Shown here one piece after another: positions 26,111 to 35,374 of a DNA stretch of 64,000 nt. This DNA is from UBA2160 sp964588665. GTDB lineage: Bacteria > Chloroflexota > Dehalococcoidia > Lucifugimonadales > UBA1123. Both the position numbers and the translations under genes were made by a program. Location of the stretch: the NCBI GenBank assembly GCA_964588665.1, contig CAZPQQ010000003.1:41440-105439 (forward strand), read 5' to 3'. Each line of letters begins with the position of its first letter. The stretch's first letter is position 1. Below the pieces are notes generated by a model that ran no database searches, was not told where the DNA came from, and worked only from the letters and a program-made list of their open reading frames with translations.

Positions 26111-26560
26111 TCAATCTCCCGAGGTGGAAATGCAATCCTGGCAGAGAATGTCGAATTCGATGCGATGGCCGAGAATCTCGCCGTTCACTTCGCCTCCGAT
26201 GGCCCTGACCAGGCGCTCGATGGTCGAATCGCGAAACTCGCCGACCGTGCCGCATCGGACGCAGACGGTGTGGTGGTGGTGCTCGTATCGCGCCAAGCTG
26301 TATTTCGTGGTGCCGTCTCGCAACGCCAGCTTGCAGACCACACCCGCTTCGAGCAGGAGGCGGATCGTGCGGTAGACGGTCGCCCTCCCGACCCCTGGCA
26401 ACTCAGCGTTGATCTCCTCGGCGCCAAATCCGTCGGATTTGCGATCCAACAAATCGACGACTTGTCGTCGGGCCTGGGTAATACGCAATCCCATGTCCTC
26501 GATGACTGCCGTTAGGTCTCGCTGGAGGTTCGTACTCTGATAATTGATACTTAGTCTCAC
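26111..26560 (-). CDS. Fur-family metal regulator, probably Zur
   Basis: 149 residues from GTG 26560. The N-terminal winged helix includes ITQARRQVVDLL and the recognition part GVGRATVYRTIRLLLEAGVV (56-75). The metal sites are HHHH (94-97), CVRC (Cys100/Cys103) and CQDC (Cys140/Cys143), the structural zinc site of Fur proteins. The position directly before znuA-znuC-znuB makes zinc-dependent repression of this operon, including itself, the simplest reading. A TGATAATTGATAC direct repeat at 26538-26550 resembles Fur-type half-sites but overlaps the first codons. Confidence 0.88.
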   Translation of the reverse strand: MRLSINYQSTNLQRDLTAVIEDMGLRITQARRQVVDLLDRKSDGFGAEEINAELPGVGRATVYRTIRLLLEAGVVCKLALRDGTTKYSLARYEHHHHTVCVRCGTVGEFRDSTIERLVRAIGGEVNGEILGHRIEFDILCQDCISTSGD

Positions 26561-26794
26561 TTGCTAGCCGCCAACGACGGCGCGGCAATCTCGTGAATAG
26601 AGATATAGTATCATTTGGCGCCATACATCGCAACTCGGACTCGCATACCGATTGAGCATTTCGGCAAACTTGGAGAGCGAGTGTTACAGGAGATCGAACC
26701 TCGATATTTTGCGCCGAGTTCGGTTTGTCGGCGTCGACTCACGCTGCTACGATACCGCCATCATCCAATCTCGCGACAGATAGGAGAGCCGCAA

Positions 26795-28390
26795 ATGACT
26801 TCAGCTAAACTATTCGCCGACACCGTTTTCAAGGGCGCCAACATCGTGACCGTGGACCCCGCCCGCCCACGCGCGGAGGCGTTGGCTATCCGCGACGGCC
26901 TCTTCGTCGGAGTCGGGAGCGACCACGACATAGAAGGCCTGATCGGCTCCGGCACGACGGTCCGAGACATGCGGGGCAAGACAATCATCCCAGGCCTCAT
27001 CGACGCCCACATCCACGTCTTGAGCTCGGGTACGAGGCATGTCATGGCGGCGGACTGCGATCAGCGCAGTATCGCCGACATCCAGGCGGTCCTCAGGGAG
27101 CGTGTCACAGACGCAGATCGAGGGGATTGGATACAGGGATTCAAGTTCGACGACACCAAGACGCGAGAGTCACGATTCCTCAACAAAGCCGACCTTGATG
27201 CGGTCACGACTGAATTGCCGATCATGGTCTCGCACCGGGCGGGGCATGTGTACTATCTCAACACGCTGGCGCTGGAGGCGGCCGGGTACAACAACGAAAG
27301 CGACGACCCGCCGGGAGGCCGCCTTGGCCGTGACCCCGCGACCGGTGAGCTGGACGGCGTCATATACGAGCGCGCCATCGAGCCTCTTCGCGCTTCGCTG
27401 CCCCAGGTAACCGCCGAGACGAGGCGCCAGGGACTCAAAACGATCTGCGAGATGCTAGGGGCCGCCGGACTGACCTCCGTTCACGACGCGATGGTGTCGA
27501 ACCTGGAGATAGGTTCGTATCAGGAAGGCCGCGACAACGGCGATCTGACCCTGAGAGTCTACATGCTGGCGGGTCGAGCCCACTTCCCTGCCCTGCGCGA
27601 CGCGGGAATGAAGTCAGGCTTCGGCGACAACCGGCTGCGGCTTGGCGGCATCAAGATGGTGTCGGACGGCGCCATCGCGGCCCGAACGGCGTATCTGTCC
27701 GAGCCGTACGTGGACTCGCACGACCATGGCATCCTGGCCATGACTCCAGAGGAGACCGAGGACGCGGTCATGGAGATGCACCGGGCGGGGTTCCAGGTGT
27801 GCATCCACGCGAACGGAGACCTGGCCATCGACATGGTGCTGACGGCGTACGACAAGGCGCAATCCGCGCATCCGCGCCCCGATCCCAGACACCGGATCGA
27901 ACACTGCACGCTGGTGAACCCCGACCTGCTGGGCCGGATGAACCGGCTCGGGACCATCGCCACGCCGTTCTGCACATACGTCTACTATCACGGCGAGAAG
28001 ATGCGGTTCTACGGCGAGGACCGACTTCAGTGGATGTTCGCTCAGAGGTCGTTCATCGATTCCGGAGTCGTGTCCACGGGCGCGACCGACTATCCTCCCG
28101 GACCGTTCGAGCCGCTCATGGGCATCCAGAGTTGCGTCACGCGAACCGACATGAACGGCAAGCTCTGGGGCCCCGACCAGCGCATCACAATCGACGAAGC
28201 ATTACGCCTCTACACCCAGAACGGCGCGTACGCTTCTTTCGAGGAGGACGTCAAAGGCTCGATCCAAGCCGGCAAGCTGGCCGATCTCGTGGTCCTGAGC
28301 GAAGACATCACCAGCGTCGACCCGTTCACGATCAAAGACATACAAATCGAGGAGACGATTGTCGGCGGGAAGGCGATCTACCAGGCGTAG
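26795..28390 (+). CDS. Amidohydrolase family 3 (YtcJ-like) protein
   Basis: 531 residues from ATG 26795, preceded by AGGAGAGCCGC. The frame to 26615 is a spurious extension. N-terminal beta-sandwich part (ADTVFKGANIVTVDPARPRA) and the TIM-barrel metal motif GLIDAHIHVLSSG. His in IHANGDLAIDM and HRIEHCTLV are further metal ligands, and the Asp of STGATDYPPGP is a probable catalytic residue. The C-terminus returns to the sandwich with GSIQAGKLADLVVLSEDI. The family hydrolyses amide or imide bonds on varied substrates; the substrate is unknown. Monocistronic by context. Confidence 0.88.
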   Translation: MTSAKLFADTVFKGANIVTVDPARPRAEALAIRDGLFVGVGSDHDIEGLIGSGTTVRDMRGKTIIPGLIDAHIHVLSSGTRHVMAADCDQRSIADIQAVLRERVTDADRGDWIQGFKFDDTKTRESRFLNKADLDAVTTELPIMVSHRAGHVYYLNTLALEAAGYNNESDDPPGGRLGRDPATGELDGVIYERAIEPLRASLPQVTAETRRQGLKTICEMLGAAGLTSVHDAMVSNLEIGSYQEGRDNGDLTLRVYMLAGRAHFPALRDAGMKSGFGDNRLRLGGIKMVSDGAIAARTAYLSEPYVDSHDHGILAMTPEETEDAVMEMHRAGFQVCIHANGDLAIDMVLTAYDKAQSAHPRPDPRHRIEHCTLVNPDLLGRMNRLGTIATPFCTYVYYHGEKMRFYGEDRLQWMFAQRSFIDSGVVSTGATDYPPGPFEPLMGIQSCVTRTDMNGKLWGPDQRITIDEALRLYTQNGAYASFEEDVKGSIQAGKLADLVVLSEDITSVDPFTIKDIQIEETIVGGKAIYQA

Positions 28391-28436
28391 GCGAACGACG
28401 AACGGAGACCGCCGCCGTTCGAGCCGATGAGAGCGT

Positions 28437-31002
28437 TCAGTGGAGGTGGACCGTCCCTGCCGTCCCGTCCACGGTGACGGTCTGGCCGTCTTCTATCGTC
28501 TTGGTGGCGTGGCCGGTCATGAACACCGCCGGAATCTTGTACTCACACGCCACGACGGCGGCGTGCAGAAGCACGTTGCCCCCGTCCAGCACCAGTCCGC
28601 CGATGACCGGGAACAACGGGGTCCACATCGGACCCGCGTTGTATGACACCAGAATCTCGCCTGGTTTCAGATCCGGCACCACTTCTGTGTTCGGGACAAT
28701 CCTTGCGATCCCCGTAACCGTCCCGGCTGAGGCCGGGGCGCCGGTCAGCGTGGACACGCCGGTTAAGTCGACTTCGGGCTTAGCGGTTAGCGACACGCCG
28801 TCGGAGTCTCCGCTGACTGACGCGGGAGGATTCAGCTTCTCTCGGAACTTGTGAAGAAGCTTTCTCACACGCACTAATTCCTTGTAATCGAAAGCGTTAA
28901 CGTCTGTCAGCGCTTCTTGAAGCTCCTCCAACTTGATGAAGAACACATCTTCGCGCCCCTCGATGACTCCTGCTTCATGAAGGCGTTTTGCCGCCTCCAG
29001 GCATGGAAGTCGCAGGAGGGCGACGATAGTCTGGTCGAGGTGGAAATTGTGATCTTCTTGTTCCGCGTTCGTCTTCCTGGCAAGCGACAGTTCTTTGTCG
29101 AAGCGGGCTCGCTTGGCCTCGTCATCGCCAATCGCCTCGTACGCCTCTTCGATCACCGCGAGCGCCTCCGCGGGAACGCTGTAGACATTGGCTTCGAAAA
29201 CGTCATCATCGAGCGAGAGATACCGCGAGATGATGCTCAGCACGATGCTCGGATCATCCCACCAGGTCGGATAAGAGAGTGAACTGTGCGACCCGAACCC
29301 GGCGCCGGACTTGTAGCCGAACTCTTCGATGAACTCATCGAGTTCTCGCGCAAAATCTTTGGCATTCGGGTTGGCGTGGAGGGCGCCGCGCAACTCGACC
29401 GGGGCGACCGAACCGAACAGGTCTGAAATCTCGCGGGACGACTTGACGATCCGAGCCAACCGGGTGATCTCGTTGATCGTCTCAGTGGACTTGTTCGGTC
29501 CGAGCGTAGCCGTCAAACCTTTGACCTGGCTGTCAATTCCCGTTAGGGCCAAGAATGCATCTGCCCAATGTGCCCATGCTTCACGTCCACCTCTTATCCA
29601 GTGAAGCGCCCAGTACTCCGCGGCTTCACGCAGCACGTCGTCTATGTGCTCGATCAGCGCGGTGTTTGTGGCGCCTGGCAGGTCGAACGCCTTCAGCCTG
29701 CGATTGGTGGAGTCTATGTACGGAAATTGGTGCTCCAACCAAATCGTGCTGCCTATTTCCCAAACGCCCTCGAGCCTGTCCCGGAACTCCTTGCGACGTT
29801 CCGCGAGTACCTCGGGCGTGCCGTCTATTGGGGCAACTCTCTCGAACGGGTAACCGTTGAACATTCGATGGTCGTTCGCAAGCGGTCCGCCGCCGATACG
29901 GGAAAACCCTTCCATGCGCGCCACGTAAAACATGTGGTCGCGGAACTCGTCCAATGGGAGCACGGGTCGGGGCTCGCGTTGCGGCGGCGAAATCCAAGTG
30001 ACCTTGCTATCGGCCTCGCTGTCCCAAAACACAGGGAACTCGTTCAGACCGGTGATGGGCCTCGCCTGCACCACGTGGAACCGCTCGCCGTCATGGCTCC
30101 ACTCGATGTCTTGGGGGGGCGCCGTAGATCTCCTCGATGGACACCGCGAGCCCGTGCAGTTCTCGCAGTTGGGCATCAGTCAAGCTCGGCTCTTGTTGGC
30201 GCTCAATGGGCACGTCGGCAGCCTGTGTGCCCGAGCCTACCGCGTATTCGATTAGACGCCGTTTGACCTGCACCGAACGATGCTTGACCGCTGCAGTTTC
30301 TCTGTCGAGCACGAACGAGTCAACCTCGACCGATCCCTCTACGACGCCTTCGCCGAGACCGAAACTGGCATTCACCACCATCTCGGTCAGGTCACCGGAG
30401 ACCGGATTGACGCTAAACAGCACTCCCGATGCCTTCGACCGGACCATCTGCTGCACGACGACCGCCATGGCGACATCGAATTGGTCAATCCCGTTGGAGT
30501 GCCGATAGTGAATCGCCTCCGGGTTCCATAACGACGCCCAACAGCGCTTGATATGGTCGATCAGATCGTCTTCGCCTCTCACGTTCATGTAAGAGTCGTA
30601 CTGGCCCGCGAAGCTGGCCTGCCGCATGTCTTCAGCCGTCGACGACGACCGAACCGCCACGGGCAATTCCGCCGCCCCGGAGTCCCGGCTCAACCGGCTG
30701 TACGCGTCAGAGACCTGATTTCGAAACTCGGCTGAAACCGGCGCGTCCAAGAACAGGGCTTTGAGATTGGAAGTCCGAGCGTTCAGCGCTTGAATATCTC
30801 CAAGAGACACTTGATCCAACCATCTCTCAATCTCAAGCGCCAATCCGTTTCCGGTGACGAATTGCCGGTACGCCGACACGTCGACGCAGAATCCGGGAGG
30901 CACGCGCAACCCTTTCCGCGTCAGTAATCCGAGGTTGGCGCCTTTGCCTCCCACACGATCGCCGTGCTCAGCATCCGTCTCGTGAAATCGGTGAACATAC
31001 AT
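28437..31002 (-). pseudogene. PEP-synthase/rifampicin-phosphotransferase-like dikinase with C7 frameshift
   Basis: Two overlapping minus-strand frames (31002-30091 and 30176-28437) make one protein of about 850 residues. The N-terminal ATP-grasp domain has GGKGANLGLL, AVRSSSTAEDMRQASFAGQYDSY and FGLGEG. The break is a run of seven G on the plus strand (30113-30119). The first frame reads GAPPRHR; shifting by one base restores GAPQDIEWSHDGERFHVVQARPITG, a hallmark of the family. The C-terminal swivelling domain keeps the phospho-carrier His (GGNVLLHAAVVACEYKIPAV). It should transfer phosphate from ATP through His to pyruvate or an antibiotic-like acceptor. A homopolymer indel suggests sequencing error, though phase variation or decay is possible. 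Confidence 0.8.
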
Positions 31003-31283
31003 GGATGACTCCTCCCTGCGCCGCTCTGGACTCTCGCATCAATCTTAGTCGATCTCAAAACCACATCGCGAGCATTGTCTATCCAGAGAACCCCCCAAAA
31101 CCGATGCGAACGATTGTAAAGGAATGCAGGAACGCGGTCAAACGCGTTGGCGAGTCTAGTGAGTCTTCTAGTAACATGCCGACCGAAGGGCCACCGGATC
31201 GGGCCCCGCTAGGCATCTCGCACCGATTTCGCTTCGGTTGCGTCTAATGCAGTAATGGATCCAAGTTGGGAGGCTCCCCCAAA

Positions 31284-31799
31284 ATGTCCGAACTCACAGA
31301 TTTTCGAGTGGCCAAAGACGAATTCTTCCGCGAGGACCAACAAGCTCCGCTAACCGGTGATAAGCAACAGGGCTTCGGCGGCTTACACTATTTCGAAGAG
31401 AACGAAGCTCTCGCACTGGTTGTCGCTCCGGAGAAATTGGATGACGGCGAGGTTGTCGAAGTTCAGACCAGCACCGGCGACGTTGCCCGCTACACGCGAT
31501 GGGCTCGGATCTCGTTCGACGTGGACGGCGAACGCGCCAGTTTGACGCTCTTCAGGGACGCGGAGGAAGACGGCGGTGAGCTGTTCCTGCCGTTCGCAGA
31601 CGGCACCAGCGGCAAAGAGACTTATGGCGCCGGGCGCTATCTCGAGGTCCAGCAAATGCACGACGGCAGATTATTGGTTGACTTCAACTACGCCTACAAT
31701 CCATACTGCGCCTACAACGAAGGGTGGAGCTGCCCGCTCACGCCATTCGAAAATCGCATAGCCCCCGCGATCCGAGCCGGAGAGACCAACTTCAAGTAG
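31284..31799 (+). CDS. DUF1684 family protein
   Basis: 171 residues from ATG 31284, ten nt after GGAGG; a TTG at 31266 would overlap that site. The C-terminal motif DFNYAYNPYCAYNEGWSCPLTPFENR is the defining block of DUF1684, whose biochemical role is unknown. The N-terminal part (KDEFFREDQQAPL) also matches the family. Soluble, with no signal peptide. It precedes an NADP-dependent oxidoreductase by about 60 nt on the same strand. Confidence 0.85.
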   Translation: MSELTDFRVAKDEFFREDQQAPLTGDKQQGFGGLHYFEENEALALVVAPEKLDDGEVVEVQTSTGDVARYTRWARISFDVDGERASLTLFRDAEEDGGELFLPFADGTSGKETYGAGRYLEVQQMHDGRLLVDFNYAYNPYCAYNEGWSCPLTPFENRIAPAIRAGETNFK

Positions 31800-31859
31800 C
31801 GGTCTTGTCCGCATGCTGGAGTCGACCTCGGGTGCGGGCGGCGTCAGGAGTGTCGTTTC

Positions 31860-32873
31860 GTGCCGGACAAGATCAACCGTCAGATCGTTCTCGCCTCCCG
31901 CCCTGTCGGATACCCAAGGGAATCCGATTTCAAGCTCGTGGAGACGGAGTTCCCACGGCCCGCCGAGGGCGAACTCGTAGTCCGAGCAATCTGGCTCTCG
32001 CTCGACCCATACATGCGCGGCAGGCTGAATGACGTTCAGTCGTACGCCCCAGCCGTCGAGATCGGCGGAGTCATGGTCGGCGGCGTGGCCGGCGAGGTGG
32101 TCGAGTCGAGAACGCCCGCGTTCCAGGTCGGCGACATCGTCCAAGGCCCGTTGGGCTGGCAGGAGTACGCGGTCTCGGACGGCCGCAATCTGGGGATAGT
32201 CGACCGATCGCTCGGACCGTTGTCCACGTCCATGGGCGTGCTCGGGATGCCGGGAATGACCGCCTATTTCGGGCTGCTGGATGTAGGCAGCCCCGAGCCT
32301 GGCGACACCGTGGTCGTATCCGCGGCGTCAGGGGCCGTGGGCCAGGTCGTCGGACAGGTCGCCAGGATCATGGGATGCAATGTCGTCGGGATCGCCGGCA
32401 CGCCGGAGAAGACCGACTTCCTGATCAACGACCTCGGATTTGACGCAGCGATCAACTACAAGACGGACAACCTCGAGTCCGCTCTGGACGCGACGTGCCC
32501 CGACGGTGTGGACGTCTACTTCGACAACGTCGGCGGAGACATCACCGACGCGGTGCTCGAACGAATCAACACCGGCGCCCGCATCTCGGTCTGCGGACAG
32601 ATCTCGCAGTACAACCTGGAGGAGCCGGAGCTGGCGGCCCGCAACCTGCGCCTGTTGATCGTCAACCAGGCCAGGATGGAGGGCTTCCTCGTAACGAAAT
32701 TCGCGGCCCGTTTCGACGAAGCCCGCAAACGCATGTCCAAATGGATGGCTACCGGACAGCTACGATACCGCAAGGACGTGGTCGAAGGTCTGGAGAACGC
32801 CCCCCGAGCGCTCATCGGCATGATGACGGGTGAGAACTTCGGCAAGCTGCTGGTCAAGGTGTCCGACGAATAG
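31860..32873 (+). CDS. NADP-dependent oxidoreductase, MDR superfamily (YncB/CurA/leukotriene B4 dehydrogenase-like)
   Basis: 337 residues from GTG 31860. It lacks the catalytic zinc ligands of alcohol dehydrogenases. The opening RQIVLASRPVGYPRESDF and LSLDPYMRGRL are typical of this group, and the Rossmann motif is SAASGAVGQVVGQVARIMG. NVGGDITDAVLERI and INTGARISVCGQISQYN also match. It reduces C=C bonds of enones or enals with NADPH; the substrate is unknown. Confidence 0.9.
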   Translation: MPDKINRQIVLASRPVGYPRESDFKLVETEFPRPAEGELVVRAIWLSLDPYMRGRLNDVQSYAPAVEIGGVMVGGVAGEVVESRTPAFQVGDIVQGPLGWQEYAVSDGRNLGIVDRSLGPLSTSMGVLGMPGMTAYFGLLDVGSPEPGDTVVVSAASGAVGQVVGQVARIMGCNVVGIAGTPEKTDFLINDLGFDAAINYKTDNLESALDATCPDGVDVYFDNVGGDITDAVLERINTGARISVCGQISQYNLEEPELAARNLRLLIVNQARMEGFLVTKFAARFDEARKRMSKWMATGQLRYRKDVVEGLENAPRALIGMMTGENFGKLLVKVSDE

Positions 32874-32901
32874 CCTGTCAGCGCCGAAAGATCGGAAACT
32901 G

Positions 32902-32936
32902 AAAAGGAGCCCGGCGCCGAGGCGCGGACTCCTTTT
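32902..32936. terminator. Bidirectional intrinsic terminator
   Basis: Arms AAAAGGAG and CTCCTTTT with inner CCG/CGG flank a GC loop, giving A-tract and T-tract on either side. It sits between the convergent oxidoreductase and molybdenum hydroxylase genes. Confidence 0.75.
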
Positions 32937-32964
32937 GCTGTCGTCTGTGCTCGTAGCTTGGCTG

Positions 32965-35196
32965 CTACGCCCGATTCTTCCCGGACATCGCCTCCGCGAT
33001 CGCTTTCGGACTCATCGGCAGCGCTTCCATGCGTGCGCCCGTGGCATGGTACACAGCATTAGCGACCGCGGCCATCGGAGGCACGATGCAGACTTCGCCC
33101 ACGCCTCTGACGCCGTATGGATGCAGCGGGTTGGCGACCTCGACGATGACCGTGTCGATGAGCGGCAGGTCCAACGATGTGGGCATCCTGTAATCCAGGA
33201 AGCTGGCGTTCAACATCTGGCCGTCATCGCTCATGAAATACTCTTCGTTCAGCGCCCAACCGATTCCCTGAGCCGCGCCGCCTTGGAGTTGACCTTCCAC
33301 GTAGCTCGGGTGGATTGCTTTGCCCGCGTCCTGTATCACCGTGTAGCGAAGGACCGTGACTTTTCCGGTTTCCGGGTCGACCTCGACGTCCGCGATGTGA
33401 ACGCCGAACGCGCTGCCGGCGCCGGGCGGGTTCATGTTGGCCTTGCCGACGACCGGGCCGCCTGTGCGCCTGGTCTGTCGAGCGATCTCGGCAAACGTCG
33501 CGTTGAGTTCGCTGTCCGACTTGTGCTTGAAAACTCCGTCCACCAGCTCGATCTCGTCCGCGTCGCGCTCCCAGATCAAGGCTGCGCGTTCGATCATCTG
33601 CCGTTTGACGTCTTGGGCTGCCTCGTAGGACGCCCATCCGGTCTTGAACGCAGCGCCGCTGCCGCCGGTGACCGAGGAATAGCCAATGGTGTTGGTGTCG
33701 CCAATCTGGGGATTGACCGTCTCCACGGGTATGCCCAACACCTCAGCCAACTGCTGAGCAGCCACGGGCCTGAGTCCTCCGATGTCGACGGACCCGATGG
33801 TGAGGTTGACGCCGCCGTCGTCGTTGACCATGGCCGTGGCGCACGCTTCGCCCGAGCCGTTCATCCAGAACCCTGCCGCGACTCCCCTGCCGCAGTTCGC
33901 TCCGTCAAGAGGCGCGTTGTAGTGATCGTGGTCTTTGGCGGCCTGGTAGGTCTCGACGGCCCCGATCCTGGGATTGGCCATGCCGGTGATGCGCCGAGTG
34001 CCTTCTTTCGCCGCATTGCGGAGCCTGAACTCCATTGGGTCCACGGAGAGTTTCTCACAGATCTCGTCGATCACGGACTCAACCGCGAAGGCGCCTTGAG
34101 GCGCTCCCGGCGCTCGATACGCGTTGGTCTTCGGCTTGTTGTTGACCACGTCGTAGGCGTCGATGGAGAGATTTTCGATATCGTAAGGCGAGAACATGCA
34201 CACAGCAGCCGCACCGACGGGAGAGCCGGGGAACGCGCCAGCTTCGAACCGAAGGTCCGCGTAGCCCGCCGCGATAACGCCGTCGTTCGTGGCGCCTATC
34301 TTCACTTTCATGTACGTGCCGGACGTCGGGCCCGAGGCCTCCAGCACGTCCGAGCGCGACATGGTCACCTTTACGGGTTGGCCGGTCTTCCTGGAGAGAA
34401 GCACGGCCACGGGCTCGAGGTAAATTGTTGTCTTGCCCCCGAATCCGCCGCCGATCTCCATCGGCACGACCTTGATGTCGACTTCGGACAGCTCCAGCAC
34501 GGACGCGGTCTCGCCGCGCATGCCGAAGTGCCCTTGCGAGCTGCACCAGATCGTCACCTTGTCTTGCGGCGTCCACCAAGCAGTGGCGGTGTGCGGCTCG
34601 ATGTAGCCCTGGTGTACGGTCTGGGTTCGGAACTCGCGTTCCACGACAACGTCAGCCGCCGCAAACCCCTTCTCGATGTCGCCGAGGTTCATTTCGTTGT
34701 GGTTGGCGACATTGTTTTCGAACTCGTCGTGAAGCAACGCGGCGCCTTGCGCCATGGCCGCTCCGACATCGTTCAAAGCCGGCAAGATCTCGTATTCCAC
34801 GTCGATCAGACCCGCGGCTTCATCGGCCGCTTGAGGACTCAAAGCGGCCACGGCTGCGATAGCATGACCCCTGTAAAGGACCTTGTCTCGCGCCATGAGG
34901 TTGGCGCTCTGCCTTCGGAGGTTAGGCCGAACGTCATCGCCGTCGAGACTCGGGAAATCCGCCGACGTGACCACGGCCCTCACTTCCGGATGAGACTCCG
35001 CCCGGCTCGTGTCGATCGACTTGATTCGGGCGTGAGCGTGGGGGCTTCTCAGAACCTTGCCGTGCAGCATTCCGGGCAGGTTCATGTCCGCGCCGTAGAG
35101 CGCTTTGCCAGTAACCTTGTCGTACCCGTCATGGCGAATCGGACGACCGCCGACAGTCTTGAATTCTTGGTTTGACAGCACGATATTCGATGCCAT
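32965..35196 (-). CDS. Xanthine dehydrogenase/CO-dehydrogenase-type molybdopterin-binding large subunit
   Basis: 743 residues from ATG 35196, preceded by GGAGG; a GTG at 35217 would overlap that site. The N-terminal domain DKVTGKALYGADMNLPGMLHGKVLRSPHAHARI is standard for this family. Molybdopterin-contact motifs IGGGFGGKT, AYRAPGAPQGAFAVE and GGSGAAFKTG are present, as is the catalytic Glu near the C-terminus (GVRGVGEVC). The enzyme hydroxylates aromatic heterocycles, aldehydes or CO, and normally needs FAD and [2Fe-2S] subunits. None is adjacent, so partners must lie elsewhere. Substrate unknown. Confidence 0.9.
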   Translation of the reverse strand: MASNIVLSNQEFKTVGGRPIRHDGYDKVTGKALYGADMNLPGMLHGKVLRSPHAHARIKSIDTSRAESHPEVRAVVTSADFPSLDGDDVRPNLRRQSANLMARDKVLYRGHAIAAVAALSPQAADEAAGLIDVEYEILPALNDVGAAMAQGAALLHDEFENNVANHNEMNLGDIEKGFAAADVVVEREFRTQTVHQGYIEPHTATAWWTPQDKVTIWCSSQGHFGMRGETASVLELSEVDIKVVPMEIGGGFGGKTTIYLEPVAVLLSRKTGQPVKVTMSRSDVLEASGPTSGTYMKVKIGATNDGVIAAGYADLRFEAGAFPGSPVGAAAVCMFSPYDIENLSIDAYDVVNNKPKTNAYRAPGAPQGAFAVESVIDEICEKLSVDPMEFRLRNAAKEGTRRITGMANPRIGAVETYQAAKDHDHYNAPLDGANCGRGVAAGFWMNGSGEACATAMVNDDGGVNLTIGSVDIGGLRPVAAQQLAEVLGIPVETVNPQIGDTNTIGYSSVTGGSGAAFKTGWASYEAAQDVKRQMIERAALIWERDADEIELVDGVFKHKSDSELNATFAEIARQTRRTGGPVVGKANMNPPGAGSAFGVHIADVEVDPETGKVTVLRYTVIQDAGKAIHPSYVEGQLQGGAAQGIGWALNEEYFMSDDGQMLNASFLDYRMPTSLDLPLIDTVIVEVANPLHPYGVRGVGEVCIVPPMAAVANAVYHATGARMEALPMSPKAIAEAMSGKNRA

Positions 35197-35248
35197 TTGC
35201 CAGATGACCTCCGCCACTATTTTGAAACTCGGGCAATTGTAGCATAAC

Positions 35249-35277
35249 GCCTGAGCGCGGCTTTTCCGCCCTCAGGC
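35249..35277. promoter_or_regulatory. Strong hairpin in the divergent argJ upstream region
   Basis: GCCTGAG (35249-35255) pairs with CTCAGGC (35271-35277), with inner GCGG/CCGC. It lies about 100 nt before argJ, next to a TATACT box at 35284-35289. Possibly promoter or leader structure. Confidence 0.3.
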
Positions 35278-35374
35278 TGTGTGTTATACTGCGCTAGCTA
35301 ATTTACGCCTGCGACTCAGCAGCCTTGCCTCGGCGGTCTGTTGTTTACGGCGACTGGCTTGCAAAGGATCGACC

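Noticed and set aside
26538..26550. TGATAATTGATAC as a Zur/Fur operator
   Set aside because: It resembles Fur half-sites but overlaps the first codons of the regulator if GTG 26560 is the start, and it lacks the inverted half. Not listed as a feature.
32830..35175. 781-codon open frame on the plus strand
   Set aside because: Entirely antisense to the molybdenum hydroxylase subunit, which has all family motifs. Long shadow frames are expected in GC-rich DNA, and the translation is Arg/His/Val-rich without domains.
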